Source: Deltaproteobacteria bacterium
GTDB lineage: Bacteria > Myxococcota_A > UBA9160 > PR03
Reading direction: 5' to 3'
Length of the DNA: 64,000 bases
Assembly (NCBI GenBank): GCA_035063765.1
Contig: JAPSFT010000022.1
Coordinates: 1 to 64,000, forward strand
A program made the translations under genes and the position numbers. Positions 15,827-24,518 of this stretch are shown in pieces; within the stretch, counting starts at the first letter, position 1; the number at the start of each line of letters is the position of its first letter. The notes below the pieces were generated by a model, which saw only the letters and a program-made list of their open reading frames with translations, was not told where the DNA came from and did not search any database.

Positions 15827-16828
15827 TTGAGCGGGGCCGCGACCGGCTGGGCGCTCGGCGAGCTCGAGGCGGCAGCCGCAATCGTGCACGAGGTGTTCGC
15901 GCCCACCCCGGCGATCGCCTGGCCGCTGCTCGCCGCGCGCTGCGGCACCGACGTCGTGGTGAAGCACGAGAACCACCTCCCGACCGGCGCGTTCAAGGTG
16001 CGCGGCGGGCTCCTCTACACGCGCGAGCTGGCGGCACGCGAGCCGGCGGTCCACACGCTGGTGGCCGCGACGCGCGGCAACCACGGGCAGAGCGTCGCCT
16101 TCGCCGCGCGCCGGGCCGGGCTGGCGGCGCGGATCGTGGTCCCGCACGGCAACAGCGCCACCAAGAACGCCGCCATGCGCGCCTACGGCGCCACGCTCGT
16201 CGAGCACGGGCGCGACTTCCAGGAGGCGCTCGAGCACGCTCGCGAGCTCGGCCGGGCCCCCGGCCATCACTTCGTGCCCTCCTTCCAGCGCACGCTCGTC
16301 GCGGGCGTGGCGAGCTGGGCGCTCGAGCTCTTCGCACAGGCGGGCCCGCTCGATCGGCTCTACGTCCCGATCGGGCTCGGCTCGGGGATCTGCGGCGCGA
16401 TCGCGGTGCGCGACGCGCTCGGCCTCGCGACCGGCATCGTGGGCGTCGTCGCCGAGAAGGCCCCGAGCTACGCGCTCTCCTTCGCACAGGGTGAGCCGGT
16501 GGAAGCCGCGCCGGCCGACACGCTGGCCGACGGGCTCGCGGTGCGCCTTCCCGACGCCGATGCGCTCGCCGTGATCCGGCGCGGCGCGGAGCGGGTCGTC
16601 ACGGTCGGCGAGGACGAGATCCGTGCCGCGATGCGGCACTACTTCACCGACACCCACAACGTCGCCGAGGGCGCGGGCGCAGCGCCGCTGGCGGCGCTGC
16701 TGCAAGAGCGCGGCGGGGCGCGCGATCCGCGGGAGCGCGCCGGGGCGCGCGATCCGCGGGTCGGGCTCGTGCTGACCGGCGGCAACGTCGACGCGGCGCT
16801 CTACGCCGAGGTGCTCCAGGCCGGCTGA
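15827..16828 (+). CDS. threonine/serine dehydratase-like PLP enzyme
   Basis: Fold-type II PLP enzyme, about 333 residues. The PLP lysine is K57 in LPTGAFKVRGG, the substrate loop is RGNHGQS, and the phosphate-binding glycines are in GLGSGICG. TTG 15827 is taken as the start because the homologous core begins just after it; an upstream in-frame start at 15629 would add low-complexity sequence. It has no ACT domain, so allosteric isoleucine control is not expected. Close to the C-terminus an internal 27 bp tandem duplication inserts a GARDPR repeat. Confidence 0.85.
   Translation: MSGAATGWALGELEAAAAIVHEVFAPTPAIAWPLLAARCGTDVVVKHENHLPTGAFKVRGGLLYTRELAAREPAVHTLVAATRGNHGQSVAFAARRAGLAARIVVPHGNSATKNAAMRAYGATLVEHGRDFQEALEHARELGRAPGHHFVPSFQRTLVAGVASWALELFAQAGPLDRLYVPIGLGSGICGAIAVRDALGLATGIVGVVAEKAPSYALSFAQGEPVEAAPADTLADGLAVRLPDADALAVIRRGAERVVTVGEDEIRAAMRHYFTDTHNVAEGAGAAPLAALLQERGGARDPRERAGARDPRVGLVLTGGNVDAALYAEVLQAG
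16714..16760 (+). repeat. 27 bp-period tandem duplication inside the dehydratase gene
   Basis: A 20 bp sequence at 16714-16733 recurs exactly at 16741-16760 with 7 nt between. The period of 27 is a multiple of three, so the frame is kept and GARDPR appears twice in the protein. It lies in a surface-type loop before the last strand. Probably a slippage duplication tolerated by the enzyme. Confidence 0.8.
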
Positions 16829-16867
16829 GCCCTTGCGAGCCCGCGCGGGCTGCCCCAGTGTGGGTGC

Positions 16868-17824
16868 GTGCAGACGCCGTTCACCATCCAGGTCGGCTGC
16901 GCGGCGCCGATCCAGCTTGCCGGCATGCCGGGGATCTCGACCGTCGAGCTTGCCGCCGCCGTGGCCGATGCCGGCGGGCTCGGGATGCTCGGCGGCGCCA
17001 TGATGCCAGCGCTGGCCCTCGACGCCGCTCTGGGTGCGCTGCAGCAGATCACGCCGGGCGCCGTCGGCGTCACCTTCCTGGTCCCCTTCCTCGACCCCGA
17101 GGTCGTGTCGGTGGCCTCCCGCCGATCCCGGGTCGTCGACTTCTTCTACGGCGCTCCCGATGCGGAGATCGTGCGGGTCGTCCACGCCGGCGGCGCCCTC
17201 GCGGCCTGGCAGGTGGGCTCGGGCGACGAGGCGCGCGCCGCGGCGGATGCGGGCTGCGACTTCGTGATCGCCCAGGGCACCGAGGCGGGCGGCCACGTGC
17301 GGGGCCGCACGAGCCTCCTGCCGCTGCTCGACGAGGTGCTCGCTGCCGCGGCGCTGCCGGTGCTCGCAGCCGGCGGGCTCGCGAGCGGGCGCGACCTGGC
17401 CGCGGTGCTCGCCGCCGGCGCCGCCGGCGCGAGGATCGGCACGCGCTTCGTGGCGAGCGCCGAATCGGGCGCGCACCCGGATTACGTGGCCGCCCTGCTC
17501 GCTGCCCGCTCCGGTGACACCGTTCTCTGCGAGACGTTCTCCGTCGGGTGGCCCGATGCGCCCCACCGCGTGCTGCGCAGCGCGGTCGCGGCGCTCGAGG
17601 GCCTCCCCGACGAGCCGGTGGGCGAGCTGCGGATCGCGGGGACGCCGGTCGCGCTCCCGCGCGGCAGCGTCTTCTCGCCCACCCGGGAGACGCACGGGCG
17701 GATCGACGCGATGGCGCTCTATGCCGGTGAAGGCGTCGGGCAGATCCGCGACGTGCCGCCGGCGCGCGAGATCGTGGCCGCCCTGATCCGCGACGCCGAG
17801 GCCCTGCTGGCGCGACCGCGTTGA
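16868..17824 (+). CDS. nitronate monooxygenase family flavoprotein
   Basis: A 318-residue TIM-barrel FMN protein of the 2-nitropropane dioxygenase/nitronate monooxygenase family. It has PIQLAGMPGISTVELAAAVADAGGLGMLGG at the N-terminus, the signature CDFVIAQGTEAGGHVRG with the family's conserved His, then VLAAGGLASGRDLAAVLAAGAAGARIGTRFVASAES for FMN phosphate binding. It oxidises alkyl nitronates in characterised members; the physiological substrate here is unknown. It starts 39 nt after the dehydratase gene on the same strand. Confidence 0.9.
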   Translation: MQTPFTIQVGCAAPIQLAGMPGISTVELAAAVADAGGLGMLGGAMMPALALDAALGALQQITPGAVGVTFLVPFLDPEVVSVASRRSRVVDFFYGAPDAEIVRVVHAGGALAAWQVGSGDEARAAADAGCDFVIAQGTEAGGHVRGRTSLLPLLDEVLAAAALPVLAAGGLASGRDLAAVLAAGAAGARIGTRFVASAESGAHPDYVAALLAARSGDTVLCETFSVGWPDAPHRVLRSAVAALEGLPDEPVGELRIAGTPVALPRGSVFSPTRETHGRIDAMALYAGEGVGQIRDVPPAREIVAALIRDAEALLARPR

Positions 17825-17851
17825 GTTCTCCGGCGCGCACGCGGCGGCGGC

Positions 17852-18271
17852 TCACGGAACCGCGAGCGCGCTCCGGATCGCCGCCACGAGCCGCTCCGCC
17901 TCGCCGGCCGCGAGCGGCCGTTCGGGCTCCGGGTGATCCCAGGGCGTGGCGAGTGGCGCCGTGTCCCAGGGCCCGTGGCGCGGGACCAGGTGCACGTGCA
18001 CGTGCGGAACGACGTTGCCGAAGGCGGCGTAGTTGACGCGTGCCGCGCCCGCCGCCGCCCGCACCGCGCGGGCCGCGTCCCAGACGTCGCGCGCGAGGTC
18101 GCGCGCGGTCGCGACCGGCAGATCCTCGACGAGGGTGGCGTGCTCGTCGAGGACCAGGAGCGAGCGGCCCGGAAAGCGGCCGTCGTCGTAGAGCGCGAGC
18201 GTCGCGACCCGCAGCCGTGCGATCGGGCGCGGCTGCGCGAAGCCGCACGCGGCGCAGCGCCACCCGTCCAA
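17852..18271 (-). CDS. HIT family hydrolase with N-terminal CxxC
   Basis: A 139-residue histidine-triad protein. NYAAFGNVVPHVHVHLVPRH carries the HxHxH active-site motif of nucleotide-phosphoramide hydrolases. TTG 18271 starts DGWRCAACGF, giving a CxxC that could bind zinc with residues elsewhere. The start lies 1 nt after the P450 stop, so the two genes are cotranscribed and likely coupled. The length is normal for a HIT protein; the upstream extension of this frame is antisense of the P450 and is rejected. Confidence 0.87.
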   Translation of the reverse strand: MDGWRCAACGFAQPRPIARLRVATLALYDDGRFPGRSLLVLDEHATLVEDLPVATARDLARDVWDAARAVRAAAGAARVNYAAFGNVVPHVHVHLVPRHGPWDTAPLATPWDHPEPERPLAAGEAERLVAAIRSALAVP

Positions 18272-18272
18272 G

Positions 18273-19511
18273 CTAGGCCCGGATCTCCCAGCGCATCGGC
18301 GCCCGCTTGATCCCGCCGACGAAGCTCGAGCGCGCGCGCTCGACGGGCCCGTCGAGTTCCGCGAAGACCAGCCGCTCGCGCAGCGCCGCGAAGGCGCAGC
18401 GCAGCTCGAGGCGCGCCAGGTGCGCACCCAGGCAGACGTGCTCGCCGACCCCGAAGCCCAGGTGGCGGTTCGGGCTGCGATCGACGCGGAACACGTCCGG
18501 GTCCTCGAAGATCTCCTCGTCGCGGTTCGCCGAGGGGTAGAAGAGGCAGGTGCTCTGGCCAGCGCGGATCGTGCGGCCGCGCAGGACGTAGTCGCGGCGC
18601 GGCGTGCGGCAGAACTGGATCACCGGCGTCACCCAGCGCACCACCTCCTCGACCGCCAGGTCGAGCACGCCCTCGTCGCGGCGCAGCCGGGCCCACTCGG
18701 CCGGGTGCTCGAGGAACGCGATCATCCCGCCGGTCATGGCGTTGCGCGTGGTCTCGTTGCCGGCCACGACCAGCAGCAGGTAGTAGGAGAGGAGCTCCAC
18801 GGCGCCGAGCGCCGCGTCGTCCACGGCGCCGTTGGCCACCACGCTCACGATGTCCTCGCGCGGCCGCTCGCGCCGCTCGCGCGCCATCGCGTCGAAGTAC
18901 TGGAACAGCTCGATCCGGGCCGCCTCGAGCGTGCTCTCGGGGCCGCCCCCGCGCTGGAACTCGGGATCCTCGGGCGCGATCACCTCGTTGGTCCAGCGGA
19001 ACAGGAGCCCCCGGTCGCGGGCCGGGACCCCGAGCATCTCGGCGATCACGGCGATCGTGATCGGCGCCGAGACGTCGCGCACGAAGTCGCCCTGGCCGCG
19101 GGAGGCAGCCTCGTCGAGCACCTCGCGCGTGATGCGTTCCACCTTCTCGTGGAGCCCGTGGACCACGCGCGGCGTGAACTGCCGGCTCGCGACGTTGCGG
19201 TACTTGCCGTGGTCCGGCGGATCCATGTTGAGCAGGTGGTGGATCTCCGCCTCGGGCGGCGGCGGCAGCTTGTTGCTGAACACGGCGAGGCGTGGCGCGT
19301 TCTCGAACAAGGCGGGCTGCTTCGAGAGCTCGATCACGTCGGCGTGCTTCGTGATCGCCCAGAACGGGTCGTAGTCGGGATGCTCGATCCAGGCGACCGG
19401 CTCGTGCTCCCGCAGCCACGCCCATTCGTGATAGGGGTAGCCGGCCTGCTCGTAGCGGAGGGCCGAGATGCAATCGAGCGAGCCACGATCGAAGCGGGTC
19501 GATGCGCTCAT
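18273..19511 (-). CDS. cytochrome P450
   Basis: A 412-residue soluble bacterial P450. The I-helix oxygen motif is AGNETT (residues 250-255), the ExxR pair is E289/R292, and the heme-binding loop FGVGEHVCLGAHLAR has the axial Cys at 360. HLLNMDPPDHGKYRNVASRQFTP is the usual helix C region (heme-propionate Arg/His). It has no fused reductase, so ferredoxin partners must be encoded elsewhere. Bacterial P450s of this look include steroid/terpene hydroxylases, but the substrate is open. Cotranscribed with the HIT gene. Confidence 0.95.
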   Translation of the reverse strand: MSASTRFDRGSLDCISALRYEQAGYPYHEWAWLREHEPVAWIEHPDYDPFWAITKHADVIELSKQPALFENAPRLAVFSNKLPPPPEAEIHHLLNMDPPDHGKYRNVASRQFTPRVVHGLHEKVERITREVLDEAASRGQGDFVRDVSAPITIAVIAEMLGVPARDRGLLFRWTNEVIAPEDPEFQRGGGPESTLEAARIELFQYFDAMARERRERPREDIVSVVANGAVDDAALGAVELLSYYLLLVVAGNETTRNAMTGGMIAFLEHPAEWARLRRDEGVLDLAVEEVVRWVTPVIQFCRTPRRDYVLRGRTIRAGQSTCLFYPSANRDEEIFEDPDVFRVDRSPNRHLGFGVGEHVCLGAHLARLELRCAFAALRERLVFAELDGPVERARSSFVGGIKRAPMRWEIRA

Positions 19512-19540
19512 GGGACGGCTCCTGGGCAGGTCCGGAGAGG

Positions 19541-20767
19541 CTACCGCGCGGCCTCTCCGGCGGCCTCCCGCACCACGCAGATCGCCGAGAAGCCGCCGCC
19601 CGGCGTGCGGAGGTTCGTCACCTGCCCCTGGTAGGCGCGGGCGCCGAGCAGAAGCACCTCGTCGCGGTAGGCGTAGGCGCGGACGTCGAACTTCATGCGC
19701 CGGGGACCCTCGCCGGTGGCGACCACCACCTCGCCCGGCTCCACCCGGCGCTGCGCCACGAAGCCGCCGGCGGCCGCGATCTCCTCGAGCTTGCGGCGCG
19801 AGATCTTGTCGCCGCGGTAGACGGCGCGGCTCGCCCAGGCGGCCTCGGGCTTGAAGACCCACTCGCGACGCGTGCGCCAGGCCTCCTCGACGCCGAGGGC
19901 GGCGAGCACGCGCGTCTCGGGCACGACGGCCGCGAGCAGCGCGGCGTCCTCCGGCGAGGCGCCGAGTGCCAGGAGCGTCTCCCGCGAGGAGAGCCAGGCG
20001 AGCCGCCCCTTGTGCGCGAGCAGGTGGTGCTCGCGCGGCGAGGGCGTCACGACGACCTCGCCGGCCAGATACGCTGCCCGCAGCGCGGCGCTACGCGGCG
20101 CGTCGAGACGCCAGTCGGTGTCGCGCAGGTAGACGAGGTCGAGCGGGTCCGCCACGGCTTCGCCCGGGAGGCCCTCCGGAGCCCGGACGCGCAGGCCCCC
20201 TTCCGGCGCGCGCACGAGGTCGCCCACGTCGCAGACCACGGCCGCGATGCCGGCGGCCGCGAAGAGCGCCCGGAAGAGCTCGAACTCGGCGCGCAGGAAC
20301 TGCGCGCCGGGGCGCTCGTCGGCGATCGCCACCCGGGCGAGCGGCCGCCCGGGGTGCGCCGCGGCCTGCTCGGCGACGAAGGTCGCGAGCAGCCGCTCGC
20401 GCATCGCCTCGACCGGCAGCAGCGCGCTGCACAGGCAGGCGAGCTGGGCCGGCGGGCACAGCGCCGCGGTGTGGAGCCCGTTCAGGAGCGCGCCGCCCGC
20501 GTTGGTGTTGACCTCGATGAGGCGCGGGCCGGCGGGGGTCAGGTGGAAGTCGTAGCCCATGAAGACGGCGTGGTTCGGGGGCCGGTGGCGCGCCACGGGG
20601 CCGGCGTCCGGCTCGGCATCGGCGCGGCGCTGGTAGGCCTCGCCGTGGGCCACCCGGAACAGGGCGGCCACGCTGCGGCGGATCGTCTCGAAGGCGCCCG
20701 GCTCGAGGGCGACGATGCTGCGCGCGTAGGGGACCGTCGCTTCGAGCGCCGCCTGGGCTTCGGGCAC
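19541..20767 (-). CDS. ATP-grasp-like protein, function unknown
   Basis: About 408 residues from GTG 20767. HAVFMGYDFHLTPAGPRLIEVNTNAGG looks like an ATP-grasp Mg/ATP-binding segment, unusually near the N-terminus. REWVFKPEAAWASRAVYRGDKISRRKLEEI supplies a Lys-containing strand and MKFDVRAYAYRDEVLLLGARAYQG another basic strand. The order suggests a rearranged or circularly permuted ATP-grasp ligase, as in glutathionylspermidine-synthase-like or peptide-ligase families. It is upstream of the P450 on the same strand (29 nt gap). The exact start is uncertain because the upstream frame stays open. Confidence 0.75.
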   Translation of the reverse strand: MPEAQAALEATVPYARSIVALEPGAFETIRRSVAALFRVAHGEAYQRRADAEPDAGPVARHRPPNHAVFMGYDFHLTPAGPRLIEVNTNAGGALLNGLHTAALCPPAQLACLCSALLPVEAMRERLLATFVAEQAAAHPGRPLARVAIADERPGAQFLRAEFELFRALFAAAGIAAVVCDVGDLVRAPEGGLRVRAPEGLPGEAVADPLDLVYLRDTDWRLDAPRSAALRAAYLAGEVVVTPSPREHHLLAHKGRLAWLSSRETLLALGASPEDAALLAAVVPETRVLAALGVEEAWRTRREWVFKPEAAWASRAVYRGDKISRRKLEEIAAAGGFVAQRRVEPGEVVVATGEGPRRMKFDVRAYAYRDEVLLLGARAYQGQVTNLRTPGGGFSAICVVREAAGEAAR

Positions 20768-20830
20768 GGCGCGGACGATAGGCAACGGTCGCTGCGCGGG
20801 CGACGGCGGCTGGTCTACCTTGCGCCCGCC

Positions 20831-21592
20831 GTGGATCCCGAACGCCTCTACTTCTGGGGCCTGGTCACGCTGGCGCTGGCGAGCGTCGCGATCTTCGTGC
20901 TGCTCTTCTTCGTCTCCGCCCCCTACGGCCGCCACGCCCGCGCCGGCTGGGGCCCGGGCCTGCCGACGCGCCTCGCCTGGATCGTGCAGGAGCTGCCCGC
21001 CCCCCTCGTCTTCACGATCGTGTTCTTCACGGGCGAACACGCCGGGCGGCTCGTCCCCCTGCTCCTGCTCGGGCTCTGGCAGCTCCACTACGTGCAGCGC
21101 GCCTTCGTGTACCCGCTGCGGATGCGGGTGGGCGCCCGGCGCACACCGCTCCTGACGGTGGCGCTCGCGATCGCCTTCAACGTCCTGAACAGCGCGCTCA
21201 ACGCCTACGCGATCAGCCACGGCGCCCTGCGCCACACCGATGCCTGGGTCCGCGACCCGCGCTTCCTGGCCGGGGTGGCGCTCTTCCTCACGGGCTTTGC
21301 CGTCAACCTCCACGCCGACGCCGTCCTGCGCCGGCTGCGCGGACCCGGCGAGGCGGGCTACCGGATCCCGGCCGGGGGCCTCTACCGCTTCGTGAGCTGC
21401 CCGAACTACCTGGGCGAGATCCTCGAGTGGTGCGGCTTTGCGCTGGCGGCCTGGACCTGGGCTGCCGCCGTCTTCGTCGGCTTCACGATCGCGAACCTCC
21501 TGCCGCGCGCGCTCACCCACCACCGCTGGTACCGCGAGACCTTCCCGGACTACCCGGCGGAGCGGAAGGCGCTCGTGCCGGGCCTCCTGTGA
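20831..21592 (+). CDS. steroid 5-alpha-reductase-type membrane protein
   Basis: A 253-residue polytopic membrane protein (six or so helices). The C-terminal signature is that of the 3-oxo-5-alpha-steroid 4-dehydrogenase / DUF1295-like family: GGLYRFVSCPNYLGEILEWCGFALA, then HHRWYRETFPDYPAERKALVPGLL. These proteins reduce steroid or polyprenol-type double bonds using NADPH. It starts at GTG 20831, divergent from the ATP-grasp-like gene with about 60 nt between. aroD follows after 7 nt, so they may be cotranscribed. Confidence 0.9.
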   Translation: MDPERLYFWGLVTLALASVAIFVLLFFVSAPYGRHARAGWGPGLPTRLAWIVQELPAPLVFTIVFFTGEHAGRLVPLLLLGLWQLHYVQRAFVYPLRMRVGARRTPLLTVALAIAFNVLNSALNAYAISHGALRHTDAWVRDPRFLAGVALFLTGFAVNLHADAVLRRLRGPGEAGYRIPAGGLYRFVSCPNYLGEILEWCGFALAAWTWAAAVFVGFTIANLLPRALTHHRWYRETFPDYPAERKALVPGLL

Positions 21593-21599
21593 GCCGGCG

Positions 21600-22340
21600 A
21601 TGACGGCGCACCCGCCGCCCCGCCCGCTGCGGATCGGTCCGCTCGCGCTCGGGGACGTGGCGCGCATCGCCGTCCCCTTCGACGACGGCGTGACGGAGGC
21701 CGCGCTCGCGGCCCTGCGCGCGCGCGGCCTCGACGTGGCCGAGCTTCGCATCGACCACTTCGCCGCCCGCGACCCGGCGGCGGTGCGCCGGGTGCTCGCC
21801 CGCTGCGCCGGCGTCCCGACGCTCGCCACGATCCGGATCGCCGCCGAGGGCGGCGGCTGGCAGGCGGGCGAGGCCGAGCGCACCCGGCTCTTCCTGGCGC
21901 TCCTCGACGCGGTCGACGCCGTCGACGTGGAGCTCGCCGCCGGGGAGGTGCTGCGCGAGGTGCTGCCGGCCGCCCGCGCGCGTGGCCGGCTCGTGATCGC
22001 CTCGCACCACGACTTCGCCGCGACGCCCGCGCCGCCGGTGCTCGCCGACGTCGTGGCGCGGGCCCTGGACGCCGGCGCCGACGTCGTGAAGATCGCCGCC
22101 ACCGCGCGCGGCGCCGCCGACGTGCGCGCGCTCGCGGGCGTGCTGCTCGAGCCGGCCCCGATCGGGCGCATCGTGATCGGGATGGGCGAGGCCGCGCTCG
22201 CGACGCGCGTCCTCTTCCCCGCGCTCGGCTCGCTCCTGACCTACGCCCACGCGGGCCGCGCGACGGCCCCCGGCCAGCTCCCGCTCGACGAGCTCGTCGC
22301 GCTGCTCCGGCGCCTCGGCCTGCGGCCGGGCTCCCCGTGA
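21600..22340 (+). CDS. aroD: type I 3-dehydroquinate dehydratase
   Basis: A 246-residue class I dehydroquinase of the shikimate pathway; forms a Schiff base and removes water from 3-dehydroquinate. Visible residues are ELRIDHF (substrate carboxylate loop), TIR, ASHHDF with the general base His at about 137, DVVKIA with Schiff-base K164, and TAPGQLP near the end. It has no fused shikimate dehydrogenase domain. It follows the reductase-like gene by 7 nt and precedes an NTF2-like gene by 11 nt. Confidence 0.9.
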   Translation: MTAHPPPRPLRIGPLALGDVARIAVPFDDGVTEAALAALRARGLDVAELRIDHFAARDPAAVRRVLARCAGVPTLATIRIAAEGGGWQAGEAERTRLFLALLDAVDAVDVELAAGEVLREVLPAARARGRLVIASHHDFAATPAPPVLADVVARALDAGADVVKIAATARGAADVRALAGVLLEPAPIGRIVIGMGEAALATRVLFPALGSLLTYAHAGRATAPGQLPLDELVALLRRLGLRPGSP

Positions 22341-22351
22341 AGGAGGAACCG

Positions 22352-22741
22352 ATGCCCGACCGTCCGGCTCCCCGCACGCCCGAGGAGTGCGACCGCCTGT
22401 TCGGCGAGTACGCGAGCAGCGGCGACGTCGACGGCCTCGTGTCGCTCTACGAGCCGCAGGCGTGCCTGACCAACCCCGACGGCAGCATCGCGGTCGGCCT
22501 CGAGGCGATCCGCGCGGCGCTCCAGGGTTTTGCCAGCGCGCCGGTCAGGATGCAGATGAACGTGGTGAAGGTGGTGCGCGGCGGCGACCTCGCCGTGCTC
22601 ACCAACGAGTGGCGCGCCACCGGGCGCAACCCGGACGGGAGCCCGCTCGAGATCGGGGGCCGCGCCATCGAGGTGGTACGCCGCCAGGCCGACGGCACCT
22701 GGCGCTACGTCGTGGACGATCCCTACTCGGAGTTCAGCTGA
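22352..22741 (+). CDS. SnoaL/YybH-like NTF2-fold protein
   Basis: A 129-residue NTF2-fold protein: ECDRLFGEYASSGDVDGLVSLYEPQACLTNPDG, then GLEAIRAALQGF, then GGDLAVLTNEWRATGRNPDG and GRAIEVVRRQADGTWRYVVDDPYSE, the standard YybH/SnoaL layout. ATG 22352 is preceded by AAGGAGGAACCG; an upstream GTG at 22337 overlaps aroD. Small-molecule binding or isomerase-like chemistry is possible. Its 3' end overlaps the convergent next gene by 19 nt. Confidence 0.85.
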   Translation: MPDRPAPRTPEECDRLFGEYASSGDVDGLVSLYEPQACLTNPDGSIAVGLEAIRAALQGFASAPVRMQMNVVKVVRGGDLAVLTNEWRATGRNPDGSPLEIGGRAIEVVRRQADGTWRYVVDDPYSEFS

Positions 22742-23328
22742 CGCGCGCGCGCCGGCGCCCGGCCTCGGGGCGGGCCGGCGTCCCCCGTCTGGTCCTCGTG
22801 CACGAAGCCCGGCGCGAGCGAGCGGACCAGCAGCGCCACGCGCTGGCGATCGCCGGGCCGCACGAGCCAGCCGCTCGTCACCACGCGATCGCCCACGATC
22901 TCGACGCGCACGGAGCCGAGGTCGTTCATCGCAAGCTGGCGCTCGAGGCGTGCGCGCAGCGCGTCCGGGCCCGTCAGCTCCTCCTCGAGCGGTGCCGCGG
23001 GCGGCTCGGCCACCCAATCGGCCGACGGCGTCGTCGCGGGCGGGTCGATCGCCTCGGCCTCGGGAATCGGTGCGCCGGGAGCGGCCCGCGGCCCGGGCTC
23101 CGCCGGCGCGGGCGCCGCGTCCAGGGGCTCGCCCTCGGGTGCGGAGCTGCCCGCTTCGGGCGGATCCGGGAGCAACGCGCGCCGTACCTGCGGCTCGGGG
23201 ATCATGCGTCCGAGCGGGAGCGAGGCGAGCCACAGCCCGCCCGCGGCACCGAGCGCGACGAGCACCCAGCCGAGCCAGCCGCGGGCCGCTCGCGGCTCCT
23301 CGCGTGGCTGCTGCTCGCTGCCCGTCAA
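22723..23328 (-). CDS. membrane-anchored protein with BON-like C-terminal domain
   Basis: About 201 residues from TTG 23328, which overlaps the upstream gene's stop (TTGA). One TM helix (about residues 18-36, WLGWVLVALGAAGGLWLASL) is followed by a Pro/Glu-rich linker of about 80 residues. The C-terminal domain (LRARLERQLAMNDLGSVRVEIVGDRVVTSGWL...RQRVALLVRSL) reads like a BON domain. BON proteins bind phospholipid or peptidoglycan-associated surfaces. Coupled translation with the Old Yellow Enzyme gene is likely, though a functional link is unclear. Confidence 0.65.
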   Translation of the reverse strand: MTGSEQQPREEPRAARGWLGWVLVALGAAGGLWLASLPLGRMIPEPQVRRALLPDPPEAGSSAPEGEPLDAAPAPAEPGPRAAPGAPIPEAEAIDPPATTPSADWVAEPPAAPLEEELTGPDALRARLERQLAMNDLGSVRVEIVGDRVVTSGWLVRPGDRQRVALLVRSLAPGFVHEDQTGDAGPPRGRAPARARQLNSE

Positions 23329-24509
23329 GCCGCTCGATCGTGGAGCACGCAGCGCGTACCGCCCCGCTCCATCGTGGTCATGCAGCGGTTGCACTGGTTG
23401 CAGCCCGACTCGGCGGCGCCGGCGCGATAGTGCCGGACCAGGTCCGGGTCGAAGAGCAGCGCGCGCGCCATCGCCACGAACTCGAAGCCCTCCGCCATGG
23501 CGCCCTGCATCGTCGCGAGGCGCGTGACGCCCCCGAGCAGCATGAGCGGCATCCGCACCGCCGCGCGCACGCGGCGCGCGGCCGGCAGGAAGAAGGCCTC
23601 CTCGAAGGGGTAGGGCTTCACGATCGAGGGCGCGAAGAGCCGCATCCCGAGGCGCCGCACGGCGCTGCGTTCGGCGGCGATCATGTCGGCGATCGGCACC
23701 TCGCCGCGCATCAGGAACATGGGCGTGCGGCCGGTGAAGCCGCCGGTGAGCTGGAGGGCGTCGAGCGCGCCGTCGGCGTCGAGCAGGCGGGCGACCTCGA
23801 CGCCGTCCTCGGGCGAGAGGCCGCGCGCGAAGCCGTCCTCCATGTTGAGCTTGGCGGTGACGGCGGCGCGGTCGCCGACCGCCTCGCGCACGGCGCGGGC
23901 CACCTCGCGCAGGAAGCGGGCGCGGTTCTCGATGCTGCCGCCGTAGGCGTCCCGGCGCCGGTTCGTGTAGGGCGCCAGGAACTGCGAGAGCAGATACCCG
24001 TGGCCCATGTGGATCTCGAGGCAGTCGAAGCCGGCCTCCACGCCGAGCCGCGCGGCGCCGGCGTAGGCCTCGCGCAGGCGCGCGAGGTCGGCTGCGTCGG
24101 CCGCGCGCGGAAAGCCCATGCCGTAGGGGCTGAAGACGCGCGAGGGCGCGACCGCCGGCGCACCGCTCGCGCGCGGGTTCGCGAACCAGCCGGCGTGGCC
24201 GAGCTGCGCGCAGGCGGCCGCCCCTTCGGCGTGGACGGCGTCCGTGAGACGGCGCAGGCCGGGCAGCGCCTCGGGGCGCATCCAGATCTGGTGGCGGTAG
24301 GTGCGGCCCTCGCTCGAGACGGCGCAGTAGGCGAGCGTGGTCATCCCGACACCGCCGCGTGCCGGGCGGGCCACGTACTCGACGAGCGCGTCGGAGACGA
24401 GCCCGTCGCGCGTCATGCCCTCGAAGGTGGCGGCCTTGACGACGCGGTTGCGCAGGCGGAGCGGGCCGAGGCGGGCTTCGGCGAAGACGTCGGGGGCGCG
24501 GGTGGTCAT
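23325..24509 (-). CDS. Old Yellow Enzyme-family NADH:flavin oxidoreductase
   Basis: A 394-residue FMN TIM-barrel enzyme. LRNRVVKAATFEGMT, QLGHAGW, CLEIHMGHGYLLSQFLAPYTNRR and YGGSIENRARFLREV are the family landmarks. The C-terminus has Cys spacing CNQCNRCMTTMERGGTRC, as in the 4Fe-4S site of 2,4-dienoyl-CoA reductase/trimethylamine dehydrogenase-type members, although the C-terminal pyridine-nucleotide domain is absent. It probably reduces activated C=C bonds. Confidence 0.92.
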   Translation of the reverse strand: MTTRAPDVFAEARLGPLRLRNRVVKAATFEGMTRDGLVSDALVEYVARPARGGVGMTTLAYCAVSSEGRTYRHQIWMRPEALPGLRRLTDAVHAEGAAACAQLGHAGWFANPRASGAPAVAPSRVFSPYGMGFPRAADAADLARLREAYAGAARLGVEAGFDCLEIHMGHGYLLSQFLAPYTNRRRDAYGGSIENRARFLREVARAVREAVGDRAAVTAKLNMEDGFARGLSPEDGVEVARLLDADGALDALQLTGGFTGRTPMFLMRGEVPIADMIAAERSAVRRLGMRLFAPSIVKPYPFEEAFFLPAARRVRAAVRMPLMLLGGVTRLATMQGAMAEGFEFVAMARALLFDPDLVRHYRAGAAESGCNQCNRCMTTMERGGTRCVLHDRAA

Positions 24510-24518
24510 GGGGCGAGT

